Assembly (NCBI RefSeq): GCF_000346465.2
Contig: NC_034015.1
Span: forward strand, 1,706,948 to 1,770,947
Direction of reading: 5' to 3'
Source: Prunus persica
Taxonomy: Eukaryota > Streptophyta > Magnoliopsida > Rosales > Rosaceae
DNA length: 64,000 nucleotides
Shown: positions 46,842-58,130 of the stretch, in pieces
How the letters are laid out: every line of letters starts with the position of its first letter
Position numbering within the stretch: position 1 is the stretch's first letter
Notes under the pieces: generated by a model
The model's input: only the letters and a program-made list of their open reading frames with translations
Databases searched by the model: none
What the model was told of the DNA's origin: nothing
Made by a program: the position numbers and the translations under genes

Positions 46842-47286
46842 CCTATCTTTAACTGCAATTTCTTCTCTTCTTCGTGAAATGGATGAACATCAGTGATGTC
46901 AGAAGGTTGGAATGCTTGCACACAGTGTTGGGTTATGTCATCAAGGGTGGGTTCTATGAAGAAGGGGTGGTTTCTGTTGAATCTCCATGTCTGAAATGAA
47001 GGCTACAGGGGCTTCTTTCGTTCGAATAAAAAGGGCTGAGGGCTGAGGGTATAGAATGGTGATATTACCCTTATCAGACGGCTCACGTGCATCAGACGGC
47101 TCACGTGCCTTTCACATGGTGTTTTTGACGGGCATTTGGATGAAATTGGAAAAAAACTAACGGTATGGGTAAAATTGGCGATTTCTTTTAATTCGAAGGC
47201 TAAATTGGCTGAAAAAATAATCTAGGGGGGACATTTCAATAGTCGATATAGTCCAGGGGGTTTTCGGCAATTTAACCTTTTGTAAA

Positions 47287-47961
47287 TTGGGCTTGTTTGT
47301 GCTTTTGCACATCTGCATATATAGTAATAAAAGGAAAGTGATGGTTCCAATAGAGCAAATCAAAGATGTACCTCATCATTACCAAATTGTCTTATGTATT
47401 ACTCTATATATACATATTTATATATGTACATATTGACATTGCTTTATTTTGTTTCTATTGTAGATGAAGATGATGGATGAATTTGAGAAGGGGAAGCAAC
47501 AATTGGTAGAGTACGAGATCCTGTCACAGCCCATATCCCACAAACTTGGTCTCTAGTGATTCGAAACCCTAACGCTTAAGTCTTGAGATAATTGACTTCT
47601 TTTTTTCATGACAGTTGGACCTAGATTTTTGGATTCTAGAACATTGTTGTCATTGAGAACCTTCGTCAATTTGGGATGGGACAACATTCCATTTAGTTGC
47701 AGGAAGTGTATTGTAGTTATAAGGAAAAAAAAAAAACATGTACTTGAGGGACTATTTGTGTATCAGACAAACCATGTAATTATTTAGTCCTCATGGAATG
47801 AAATTGAGTTCAATTTTGCCTCATAAATTTCAGTCTTGAATATGTTGTTTTTATATATTCGCAAGTGTATGCAATGGAAAAATAATTTTATTTATATTAT
47901 ACATTGAAGAGAGCACATTATTTACATTATGTGTATATATAGCTCATTCTTCTTGCCTTTG
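47287..47961 (+). other. Host flank right of the MULE; possible terminal exon
   Basis: After a good acceptor (TTTCTATTGTAG at 47463) there is a 31-codon open stretch (MKMMDEFEKGKQQLVEYEIL..., stop ending at 47556). UTR-like sequence to about 47840 follows. It could be the last exon of a gene whose earlier exons were displaced by the MULE insertion. The product was not recognised. Confidence 0.25.
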
Positions 47962-48430
47962 TATAGGGATGGCGATGGGTCGAATCGGGAGTGAGTAGCC
48001 ATTCCCATTCCCATCCCCATCCCCGTAAAACCTTTTTCCCCCATCCCCACCTTCATACATGCAATACATACTTGAAGAAAAAAAAAAAAAGGATATACGA
48101 AGGCAATATAGCAGCAATACACACGCAATAAAGGGCGATACAATGGCAATACACAAACCCCATTCCCCTTATAAATTTATTCCAACATAGACTTGAAAAA
48201 AAAAAAAATATGCGGGGGCAATACAGTAGCAATACATAGGCAATAAAAGGCTATACAATGGCAATACACAAGGAATAAAAGGCTATACAATGGCAATACA
48301 CAAACTTCATACTCCTCCTATAAATTTATTCTAACAGACTTTAAAAAAAAAAAGATATACGGGGGCAACACACAAGCAATAAAGGGCTATACATGTGCAA
48401 TACATATGCAATACATATCTGTCATGGCAT
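47962..48430. repeat. hAT-end remnant followed by a three-copy CAATA-rich tandem repeat
   Basis: GGGATGGCGATGGGTCGAAT, CATTCCCATCCCCATCCCC at 47965-48025 looks like one end of a hAT-type element. Then three units of about 105-130 bp (starting about 48062, 48186 and 48316) repeat A-tracts, GGGGGCAA(T/C)ACA, CAATAAA(A)GGCTATACA and CTATAAATTTATTC(C/T)AACA. Confidence 0.7.
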
Positions 48431-48498
48431 TTGCCAATTAAATCACTGATTTGGTTACATTTGTTTTTTTTTCTTCTTTGCAAGGGGAACGATAAAAC

Positions 48499-49395
48499 TA
48501 GGGCTGGCAATGGGTCGTGTCGTGTCGGGTTCGTGTCGTGTCGGGATAATAAACGTGTCAAGAATGCTCAACCCGAACCCAACCCATTTAATAAACGTGT
48601 CGTGTCGGGTTCGGGTCGTCTTTTATCGTGCGGGTTTCGAGTCGTGTAACGGGTTCATAAAGAATAACATGCATGTTACAAAACTCACAACCGAAAAAAT
48701 TTTAATTAAAAAAAAACAGAGAGAGTAGAGAAAATATAAGGAAAAGAAAGAAAGAAAAAAGATAGAGAGAGGAGAGAAGAGAGAAGGAAAAGAAAGAAAA
48801 AAAATAGAGAGAGAGAGAGAGAGAAGATTGAAGGAAAGAAAGAAAGAAAAAAGAGAGATGAGAGAAAACTAAAGAGAAGGAAAAAAAAAAGGAGAGAAGA
48901 GGAAAGGAAAAGAGAAGAAAAAAAAAAGAGAGGAGAAGAAAGAAGGAAAAAAAAGAAAAAGAAAAAAAAAAGGAGAAGAGAGACGGAAAAGAAAGGAAAA
49001 CTCAAAAGAAAAGAAACATTATAAATATCAAAAGGCATACCATAAAATCACAAAGTTGGTTATAACATGGTGGATAAGATGTTGGAGAAAATGAGGATAG
49101 GAGGGGTTCGAAACCCCTTGTGTGTGTGTTGAAGTCTCCATTTGTTTTTATTTTTTAGCGGGTTAGCGGGTTGTACACGGGTTGACACGACCCGTGACAC
49201 GACCCGTTTAATAAACGGGTTAGATAGGTATTATAGCGGGTTAGCGGGTTGACCCGAAACCCACCCGTTTATTAAACGGGTCAGAACGGGTTGACCCGAA
49301 ATTGACTTGTTTTTTTATCGTGCGGGTTGAACCCGCTAATTTCTCGTGCGGGTTTCGAGTCGTGTATCGGGTCGTATCCGAAATTGCCACCCCTA
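48499..49395. mobile_element. hAT MITE (0.9 kb)
   Basis: Inverted ends TAGGGCTGGCAAT and ATTGCCACCCCTA are flanked by the 8-bp duplication GATAAAAC (48491-48498 and 49396-49403). Subterminal GTCGTGTCGGGTTCG and GCGGGTTGACCCG repeats face each other. The middle (48715-49010) is a purine-only GA/GAAA tract. No transposase is present. Confidence 0.92.
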
Positions 49396-49403
49396 GATAA
49401 AAC

Positions 49404-51218
49404 CATGGAAACTAGAGATTGACAAATTTCCTTCTAACTTGACTTTCATAAATTGATGAACTAATTATGTTATCTCATTACATCTTAAGATATACATAAG
49501 AAAGTAGCAAAAAACAAAAATTTTACATCTGCTCTTGGTCGAGAATTTTAACACATTTTATATCTATCAGCAAAATTCGACATCTCCTCTTAGAATTGAA
49601 TTTTAGCTGAAAGTTAGCAATTTCCTCCCCAAGAGAACGTTGCCACTTGAATCAAGACAATCTTCCATCTGTATAAAACGGATCAAAAATGCATATTAGA
49701 AGCAAATCATTCAATCACAATGGAAACAAAAACATAACATTCAATCGCAACAGAAACCAATTCCAAAATTCATAACAGAAACCAATGCCAAAACAGATTC
49801 AGAAACCAATACCAAAATAGATTCAAAAACCAATACCAAAACAAGTTCAGACATATTTACAGTCACTACAACAAATAGAGTGGATAAATGTCAAACTGCA
49901 GTATAATATACATTTTTTAATAGAAGAAAGAAAGAAAAAAAAGATATACATCATTTAAGAGCTCAGCTTGAAGTTTGGTGAGTTATATATACCTATGAGA
50001 CATTTATCTGTGGTTTCTCCAGTGAAGGACTACCTTCAAGAATCCTATCTTCATACAAATTGTTGGCTTTTCTAAATGACCCAATTCTTCATATAGCAAA
50101 CTTTCACAAGATAGTACAATTGCAAAATTAAAGTTCACATTCAGGCACACAATTTCGTACTACCCAATTGCAATATAAAAATTATTATAAACATGAGTGA
50201 AGTGAATGTGTGTCATGGCAGGCAAATAAAAATATAAATCAGGAAATCATCAATAATGCATTTGGCATTGTTCAAACAGTTAAAGAAACACAGTCTTAGA
50301 GAAGAAGAATAGCAAGACAATGGAACTGGATAAATGCAAGAGCTGTCAACAAACCTTAAGTTTTCAAAGAACCCTTTTCACAGCACCAACACAACCTTGG
50401 CATGATACCAATCTTGAGGACTGTAGACTACACCAAGAACAGATCCAAGATTGAATTATGAAAAATAGAGAAAAACAAGATCCAACATATGCCAACTTTA
50501 CAATATCAAACTTATGTTAAAATATTGGCATTCTCATAAAACTTACAAACTCCACAATCACTTTTGGAGATATCCTTCACCACCTCAAGACATAATCAAT
50601 TTATGTAGTTCATTCAAAAATCACATCCCAAAACAGAACAAAACAAATTCAGATCATTGAACCAAGAGACCATTGAACCAAATAACTGTGTTTCTTCAAT
50701 TGTTTTTTGTCAGAATAAAAACCCCTCAGTAATCAAATTCAATAAGCAAAAGAAAATCTTCACTATCATTGTAGACTGGACAAGCTTCAAGCATAATATT
50801 CCTTAAGACAAACTGAGAAATATTTGTTGCACAATCCTAAAATTTTGGTTCAAAAAGGGCTTGTATAATCCCACTGAAATAACATTCTCTACACAAGTTG
50901 AAAATATTAATTGTAAACAAAGAGAGTAAAATTTTAAATTAAACCTACAATTACGTTTCAACAAATTTTTGTACAATCTCACCTAAATTTGACTTGGAGG
51001 GACTTGAACTCACATCAAGCACCCAAAAATCCAGACCCATATATGAAATTGAAACAAGGAGAAGAAAACCCAAATGCATAGGAGAAAAGCCGAGCTGGCT
51101 ACCTGAGAAGCCATCTCTAAGCATGCAGGTCAAAAAAGGTGACAGAGAGCGAGAGGTTAAGGTCGTCGTCGATGTGGGTTAGGGTTTCTGAGGAGGTGAC
51201 AGTGACCGTTGCCGATGT

Positions 51219-51254
<36 letters not shown>

Positions 51255-51430
51255 GGATGAATGAGTGAGACTGAGAAATTGTGAAAGAGGATTTGAGAGA
51301 GCTCATAACTACTAAACAAAAGTGAAAGATAGGCAATAGGCTGTCAATAGGGAGTTTTTATAAGGGGCATTTGTGATTGGGTTTCAAAATAAGGATATTA
51401 GTGAATAAATTAGGTGAGCCAGGGGTAAAG
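49404..51430 (-). other. Unresolved locus; possible minus-strand gene start near 51116
   Basis: On the minus strand a leader-like stretch with a GA/CT microsatellite (51225-51251) precedes ATGGCTTCTCAG at 51116-51105, directly followed by a GTAGCC donor. A short open stretch to 50951 could be intron or an alternative exon. No downstream exon in 49404-50950 gives a recognisable protein. It may be a real gene with short exons, a non-coding RNA, or nothing. Between 49700 and 49860 there are AACCAATACCAAAA(C/T)A-type short repeats. Confidence 0.25.
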
Positions 51431-52837
51431 CTGCCAATTTTCCCTCTTTTTAAGCAGCTATTGAAAGCTGGCTATTGGCGACTTTGAGAAATCGCTTTTT
51501 AAGAAGGGTGTTTTTAAAATAAGCTAGTTTTTTTGGTTTTACCAAACACTTTTAGTTAGACAAATTTTATTTTTAGCTGCTTTTTTCTTTTAAACACTAC
51601 ACTCCCAAACACCACCTTAATTTGTGGACTAGGTTTTGGGAAATTCTAGTCGGACCCAACTGTTTGCTAAACAGACCCAACACTTTTTCTACTCTAAATT
51701 CCAACTGTACCCTTGGATCACATGCTGCATTAATTTATTAATTTTTTTATCTTTTATTTTTGACACAAAGGTAAGGCTTGTCAATGGGTTGGGCTGGCCT
51801 CAATTTAATGGGCTTGGGCAAGGCCGGGCTTCAAAAAGGAGAAAGAAAATAAAGGGTTGGGCTAGGGTTTTTTAGAAAATTCAAAGCCCAGGCCCGATTC
51901 ATGGGCTGGGCTTGAGAAAGCCCATTGGGCGGGGCCATGATAAGCCCAACAAGACTGGCCGGGCCGAAATGGGCCTACTTCATTCGAAAAGAAGAAGAAG
52001 AAGAGGAGAAAGAAACAATGTGCCATTCAAAAAGAGGCACTCAGCTGCATCGTAATTAGACCGTAAGTCGTTTTAAAAAATAATAAGTATTAAATTTTTA
52101 TTTTTTTTTTCAAAGGATGGTATGAATAAATATGCAAATGTTTGGTGATGGGTTTAAGAAAAGCATGATTATGTTTGGTGGTATGATTATGTTTGGTGAT
52201 ATGATTATGTTCGGTGATATGATATGTTGTTCGTCTTATTCTTGATTTATATAATTGTTGTATTAATAATTGATAGAAATTAATGTGCTAATCATCTAAT
52301 TATAAACTAGGAATGAGTAAAGAAAAGTAAATGAAATGAAACAAAACAAGAAACCCAAAATAAACACAAAGCAATTTCTATTGTCGCTGTATCACCATGG
52401 TAGCACCAGTTTATCACATTTTAGGCAAAGACGAATTATGAACTTCCTCTGAACACACACACAAAAATGAAATTTGGGGAGGAGGGGGGGGGGGGGGGGG
52501 GGGCGGAAGGGGGGACAATTTTTGAATTCAGGGATATAATCCTAATCCTAAACCCTTATTTATACATAATTATATATGTATGTGGGCCTAATGGGCTGGA
52601 CTTTTGTGGGTAGGTTGGGCTGGACTTTCTTGGACTTAATCAGGCTGGGCTTATGGGCTGGGCTGGGCTTCAGACACCCAAGCCCAAGCCCAAGCCCAGC
52701 CCAGCCCAGCCCAATGCGGACCGAGCCATCCCAAAGCCCATAACGAGTTGGGTTGGGCTATTTCTCAATGGGCCAGGTAGGCCCCCACTGGCCCATGAGC
52801 CTGTGGGCCAAATGATGAAGGCGATAGTGTTTACTAA
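51431..52837. other. MITE remnants and GGGCTGGGC-rich hAT-like pieces
   Basis: 51440-51620 contains AGCAGCTATTGAAAGC and TAGCTGCTTTTTTC in inverted order, and ACCAAACACTTTT, typical of an old MITE. 51774-51990 and 52570-52815 are rich in GGGCTGGGC / GCCCAGCCC and probably are the facing ends of one hAT-like element; clear TIR and TSD were not found. Confidence 0.4.
52484..52503. repeat. Poly-G tract, 20 bases
   Basis: An uninterrupted run of 20 G in a G-rich context, likely able to form a quadruplex. The exact length is prone to sequencing error. Confidence 0.8.
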
Positions 52838-53857
52838 GGCTTAATTACATTTTTGGTCATTGGAATTTGGCTCAAAATTAAATTTGGTCTTCGTGATTTC
52901 AATTTTCCCGATTTCGTCATCATAGTTGCAGCAGTTAATAAATCAAGTCCTAAGTCTCAATTCCATCAGTTTATTTGATTAAAAAAATATTTAATATTAA
53001 GTAAACATCAATACAAAATTTTATTATTTTTAACAACAACAAAAATCCTACACCATCCCCCGTCCCACTGTCAGGCCCCTTCCCACCATCCTTTCTCCAT
53101 GCGCCCATCACCACCTAATCCCTTTGAGCTCCAACCCATGTTTAACATCAGAAAGGATTCTCCTATTCTACAACCACTTCTTAGACCACATATATATTAA
53201 CTTTGTTTTTGTTAATCACTTCCAAATACATTGAATTTATGTTTTTCTGGTGGCTTTGCTTGGGCTTGATGGAACAAACAAATATTTAGTTAAATAGTGC
53301 AAGCGGGGTTTGAACAAGGGATTAGAAACAAGTGCAGACACTGATGGTTTGATTGCTGTAAGAGCTGACGGAAGAGGTGGTAGAATCGAAGTTCTGAGAT
53401 CTTTGAATCAATGGTTAGTGGTGGGTTTGTTTACATTCAAATTAGTTTTGTCTACAAGCATGTGAGAGAGACTCAGCTAAGAACCCAACACGTTTTGAGA
53501 TCTCTTTGTAAATTACCAATATTTGAAATTCTGCTTTTGATATACTTGATGGGAGCAGAAAGAAGGGACGGCGGGGCTAGGTACTATTATTGGGTAGATG
53601 GGAAGGGAGGCTGACGACAGAATAAAGGGAACATGGGGTAAGTTTTTTCAAAAAAGAATTTATTAAATATTATATTGAAATTAATTATTTTTAATTTAAT
53701 ATTAAATATTTTTTAAATTAAACAAACTGACAGAATTGAGACTTAGGACTTGATTTGTGAACTGCTACAACTATGGTGATGAAATTGGGAAAATTAAAAT
53801 CACGGTAACCAAAATTGATTTTGAGCCAAACTCCAGTGACCAAAAATGTAATAAACC
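52838..53857. mobile_element. MULE MITE with about 180-bp inverted repeats
   Basis: The left end GGCTTAATTACATTTTTGGTC and the right end CCAAAAATGTAATAAACC are inverted matches; similarity continues through AAATCAAGTCCTAAGTCTCAATT and AATATTTAATATTAA. The flanks GTTTACTAA and GTTTTATTA are a degenerate 9-bp duplication. The inner part has short open stretches but no domain. Confidence 0.75.
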
Positions 53858-54205
53858 GTTTTATTAATGAGGAAGAATGAAACAAGAAAAAAAAAAACGG
53901 GGTTATGTTCTAGAGATATTAGGCCAGTAACTCGACACCAAATGGGTGAAGAAACCTTACCTCCGATAAAGTGCCAATGCTAAACCATAAATTTTAAAAA
54001 AAACTTTCTTTATCTTTTTAGAAGATGTCTGAGATTGTATTAAGGGACGAGGGAGCTAAGGGAGATAGACGGAGCTGCTTTTGTCTTTTCATTTTTAAAC
54101 TCAATTTTATTTCTATTTTAGAGTTTAGAAAATATCAAATTTCTATTTATTTTTTTCTTCGGTTTTGTCCACATGGTGTGTGTGACTTTCACATTAGTAT
54201 ATAAA

Positions 54206-54414
54206 CAGTGGCGGAGCTAGGATTCTTAGTATGGAGGGGCCAAAATTTCAAAATCACTTCTACTAGGTTTTTCATCTTCAACTGGGAGGGCCATCACTAA
54301 TCTAATTGCAGTAATTGTATTGCTATATCATATATTTTATAATATATTACAAGAGATTAATAATTAAGTGGGGGGGCCAGGGCCATGGCAGGCCTGGCTG
54401 TAGCTCCGCCCCTG
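54206..54414. mobile_element. hAT MITE, 209 bp
   Basis: It starts CAGTGGCGGAGCTAGG and ends TGTAGCTCCGCCCCTG, with the exact 8-bp duplication TATATAAA on both sides (54198-54205 and 54415-54422). Non-coding. Confidence 0.93.
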
Positions 54415-54810
54415 TATATAAATAGATCGCACATTTGCTATGTTTGTAGTTAACGTGTGATTAGACAATCAACTTGACGAAAGATGTTGATAAAAGGAAT
54501 TGTACATGTAAAAGTGCTCAATTTTTTAAGACCAAATATACTAGTAAAAATGAAACGAAGTTAAGATCAAAACTCAAATGGCTAATTTCAAGCCCTAATT
54601 TAAAATGGGAAGATTTTCATAAGTTTTTACACTCAAGGATTTTGGATTATCCTTTTCACTGTCAAAGAAATTGACGGGAATACCAACTTGTCTTGAAATT
54701 GCAATGAATATGAAACTACATGGTCAAAATTGACGAAATTGAAAATACATGGTCAAAAGTGGTTGAAGTGCCAAATTATTGAGACCAAAAGTGACTTTTA
54801 GCCAAAAAAG
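54415..54810. other. Short intergenic stretch, nothing certain
   Basis: A 66-codon open stretch at 54474-54674 has no recognised domain. TACATGGTCAAAA is repeated at about 54718 and 54748. Possibly an old MITE. Confidence 0.3.
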
Positions 54811-56861
54811 TGTCACGGCTCGATTCGAAAATAAGGAATATTCTCGAATCATGGTATGAGTCATACCATGGTCATCAAAATAAAATTCTACAACCATGAT
54901 ATGATGAGAAATAGAGCTACAATTAATACAAATTTACTTAACAACACAAAATCAAAGTCGCAGTAGCTCGTAGTTAAATACACACTAAAATTTTTATCAA
55001 ACGGTTGACTACTTACAATTATTAATTACACAAATCAACAACAGAAGCCTAGTAACTTGGTTGAAACCTACTCCCTCAAACTCCGCCTTGAATCCTGCAC
55101 AATCTATTAGGGTATGAGCATTCTAATGCCCAGTAGAGTACTGCCAAACCCCTCAAGGTCAACTCTCACAGTCAAACAAAGTGTCATCCATCAAACAACA
55201 GAAGATACATAAATTATGCAACCATACAAGATAAATACATTTGCATATGCGGTGATGCCATGAACTCGCTCCCTTCTGATTCCACTAATTCGTACCTTAG
55301 GGCAACAAGGCTGCATGTCCCATACCATGCGTTTTACCACTGCGGCTCTGAATACCCTAAAATATGAACTAGCACCCATTCGTCCCTTAACCCAGTTTTC
55401 TTTTGTTTACGAATTTCTCAACTTTCACTTTTCCTTAGAGGCTTTGCTCCCATCACCTTAATATATTCAAACCCTGCTCTTGTCACCTGAATATATTCCA
55501 CATTTTTTTACTCAGATATATCTAAGGCCTTCTTCCACTCCTTAGATATATGTCAAATGACACACAAAGCCTTAACACCATTTATGATGCATATGTAATC
55601 TAGCGCAAACATCATTTATCTCTATTGAATAATAATACAGATAATAACAATAATATTTCAAGCTCCATCACATGAATAATCTATTCACCCAACATCAAAA
55701 ATAATATCCATGGAGAAACATCGATAATAATATTCACATAACATCAAATAATATTCATCGAGGAAAGCAACAATAATATTCATATTTATAACATCATATA
55801 TAAGCACGAAGATTAAAAGTGACATAGCCCTATCATCGGGAAATCAAGAAAACCTATCTCATGTCCAGCCAGCTTAACCTTGTGCGGGTTCGTCCTCGAA
55901 AGTACGCAGAGTAGAACACCTTCAAAGAATCATTTACTTGAGATGATAGTGGCTAATTTGATCAACTGAATGACAAGTAACAAGCCATTTGAGAGAAAGT
56001 ACACATCTTTGGATATGTTATAAAGAGGAGAATTTGGAGTAACTATCATGAAGAAACCATAGTGTTTTGAGCTTCCAAAATGAGTGTTCTGGACTGAAAA
56101 CAAGGGAAGGAACTAGGGTCGAAGACTATAAACAAGTTCCACTCTAAAAGTTCCCGAGGTGGCTACAGATGTCTGATCAACCTAAAGTTTTGATATGTTA
56201 TAATAGACAAAATTCCGAACAACTTTGATGAAGGAACCAAAGTCATTTGAGTATAGGAGATCATAGAAACATATTGAAACCGAGCATACTACTGCAAAAT
56301 CAGAAAATGGTAAACATATTGTGATCATACCAACTTTTCAGAGCCTGTGCTAGTCAGATAGAGCTGAAATTGGAAAATGTTATAGAAATCACGTAAATGA
56401 ACAACTTTTATGAAGGAAGTTTTCTCATTTGAGGTTCCAAAATTTGAGTTCTCGGCTGCTCCAAGGAAGTAACGAATTTTGGATTTTGAAGAGGAACAAA
56501 AGAAGAATGAGGAAGAAAGTGACGATACAATGAATGAGGAGTAAGAGAATAAATTCATGATTGACGAATCTTAGGCTAGGTGACTCACCACTTTAGACTA
56601 GGTGACTCATCCTTTCATAATGGCAAATTTGAGCTTGAGGCAAGAGGGGAAGAATGAGAGGAGGGTGGTTTGATGCCATCGACGTTTCAGTTTTTTGTTT
56701 TTTTTTGTTTTTTGCTTTTTTTTTTGTTGTTGTTGTGGGCCTACAAGGGTATTTTGGTAAATTTTCACATATAGGGGTATTTTGGTCATTTTGTCCAACT
56801 TGAAATTAAACACATTTAATTTAATAATCTCCATCCAAAATCACTTGATAAAATACCCATA

Positions 56862-57408
56862 TGTTGTAAAGAAGAATAAGTAAAGAAGAATAGGTGAAGC
56901 CCACATAGCCAACTAACACCCACCAAACCTAACCACACACCCACCAAACCAAACCACTACTCAATTGATTGAAGAATATTAATGATGTTGTTGATTGAAG
57001 GATATTAATGATGTTGTTGATTGAAGAATATTAATGATGTTGTTGATTGAAGAATATTAATGATGTTGTCTACCAATTATATTGTGAGGTGAACAACCAA
57101 TGTCTTAGGCCTATAAATAGATACCTCCATCAAGAGAAGTTTACACATATAGAAGAGGAAGAGAAGGAAGAATGAGGGTGAGTAAGTTGAGAGGAAAGAG
57201 AGCAAGAGAGAAATTCTCCAAGAGAGAAAATTGAGTGAGCCATACATATTGTAAACACAAAGTTGTAGCCCTATTATTTTACATAGTGGAAAAGTTACTG
57301 CTGCTGCTCTCCAGGGATGTAGGCATAGCCGAACCTCGTTAAATACTGTGTCTCATCTACTTTACGTGCAGCTCAATATTCGCACATATACCAGTTCATT
57401 TTATAACA
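56862..57408 (+). repeat. 5' LTR, 547 bp
   Basis: Contains four copies of a 26-bp unit (TTGATTGAAGAATATTAATG + ATGTTG), a TATA box (CTATAAATAG, about 57111), a purine-rich leader and the CTGCTGCTGCTCTCC block. It differs from the 3' LTR by one repeat unit and four base changes by eye. Confidence 0.93.
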
Positions 57409-57719
57409 CGTTATCAGCACGAGAAGCTGTCAGGTATAATTTTTGTGTTGCACTATTATCTATACTACTAACCCTTATGTTGATGTAAGGAAGAAAAGTA
57501 GTGGAGGAGCTATGGTCTGCAAGAGAGATATACGAGCAAACCAACTGTGTGCAGATTACAGGTGGAAAGCATTTGATTTAAGAGACAAGCATGATGCCTT
57601 CCACAAACGATAATAATATTATCTGCTATACTATTTGATCGTGGTGTTGATGAGAACCCACCAATAATTGCCTTTACTTTACCGCAAATTTACTTTTACT
57701 TAAAGTAATATAATATATT

Positions 57720-58130
57720 ATATTTACTGTATGGTGTAGGTTTATTACCCATACAACAGTATTTATTTAAAAGGGTGGTGCGGGTTTATCGTCCACGCCT
57801 TTACTTCTATTTAAATGTATGGAGCAGAATTAGTGCCCATACAAGCACCATTTACTTTACCGCACATTTAATTTTATTTAAAGTATGGTGCGGGATTAAC
57901 GTCCATACAGCAAACAATTTAATTTATGAATTTAATTTACCGTACATTTACATTTATTTAAAAGGATGGTGCGGGTTTATCGTCCACGCCTTTACTTTTA
58001 TTTAAATGTATGGAGCAGAATTAATGCCCATACAAGCACCTTAACTTTATGAATTTAATTTACCGCACATTTACATTTATTTAAAGTGTGGTGCGGGTTT
58101 ATCGTCCATACCAGTAATTTATTTACCAGC
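57720..58130 (+). repeat. Internal degenerate tandem repeat of the LTR element
   Basis: Units contain GGTG(C)GGGTTTATCGTCCACGCC, TTTATTTAAATGTATGGAGC, CCATACAAGCACC and TTTACCGCACATTTA. They recur about four times with a period of roughly 60-190 bp. Further on (58180-58800) short phrases such as GACTTGAAG(A/G)(T/G)CCTTGATC recur. Confidence 0.8.

Larger units (their letters stand above)
28136..47277 (+). mobile_element. MULE transposon (MuDR type), 19.1 kb with a nested CACTA
   Basis: Long terminal inverted repeats, 28136-28358 and 47031-47277, start GGGTAAACTACC and end in the inverted match. They share blocks such as CAGCC(A)ATT(C/T)AGCCTTCGAATT and CACGTGAGCCGTCTGAT. A perfect 9-bp duplication TTTTGTAAA flanks it (28127-28135 and 47278-47286). 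Without the CACTA insertion (32248-46049) the element is about 5.3 kb. It carries a MURA transposase remnant on the plus strand and a GRF zinc-finger remnant on the minus strand near the right end, so it descends from an autonomous copy. Confidence 0.95.

Noticed and set aside
48706..49038. Minus-strand 110-codon Phe/Ser/Leu ORF
   Set aside because: It is the complement of a pure purine tract inside a hAT MITE.
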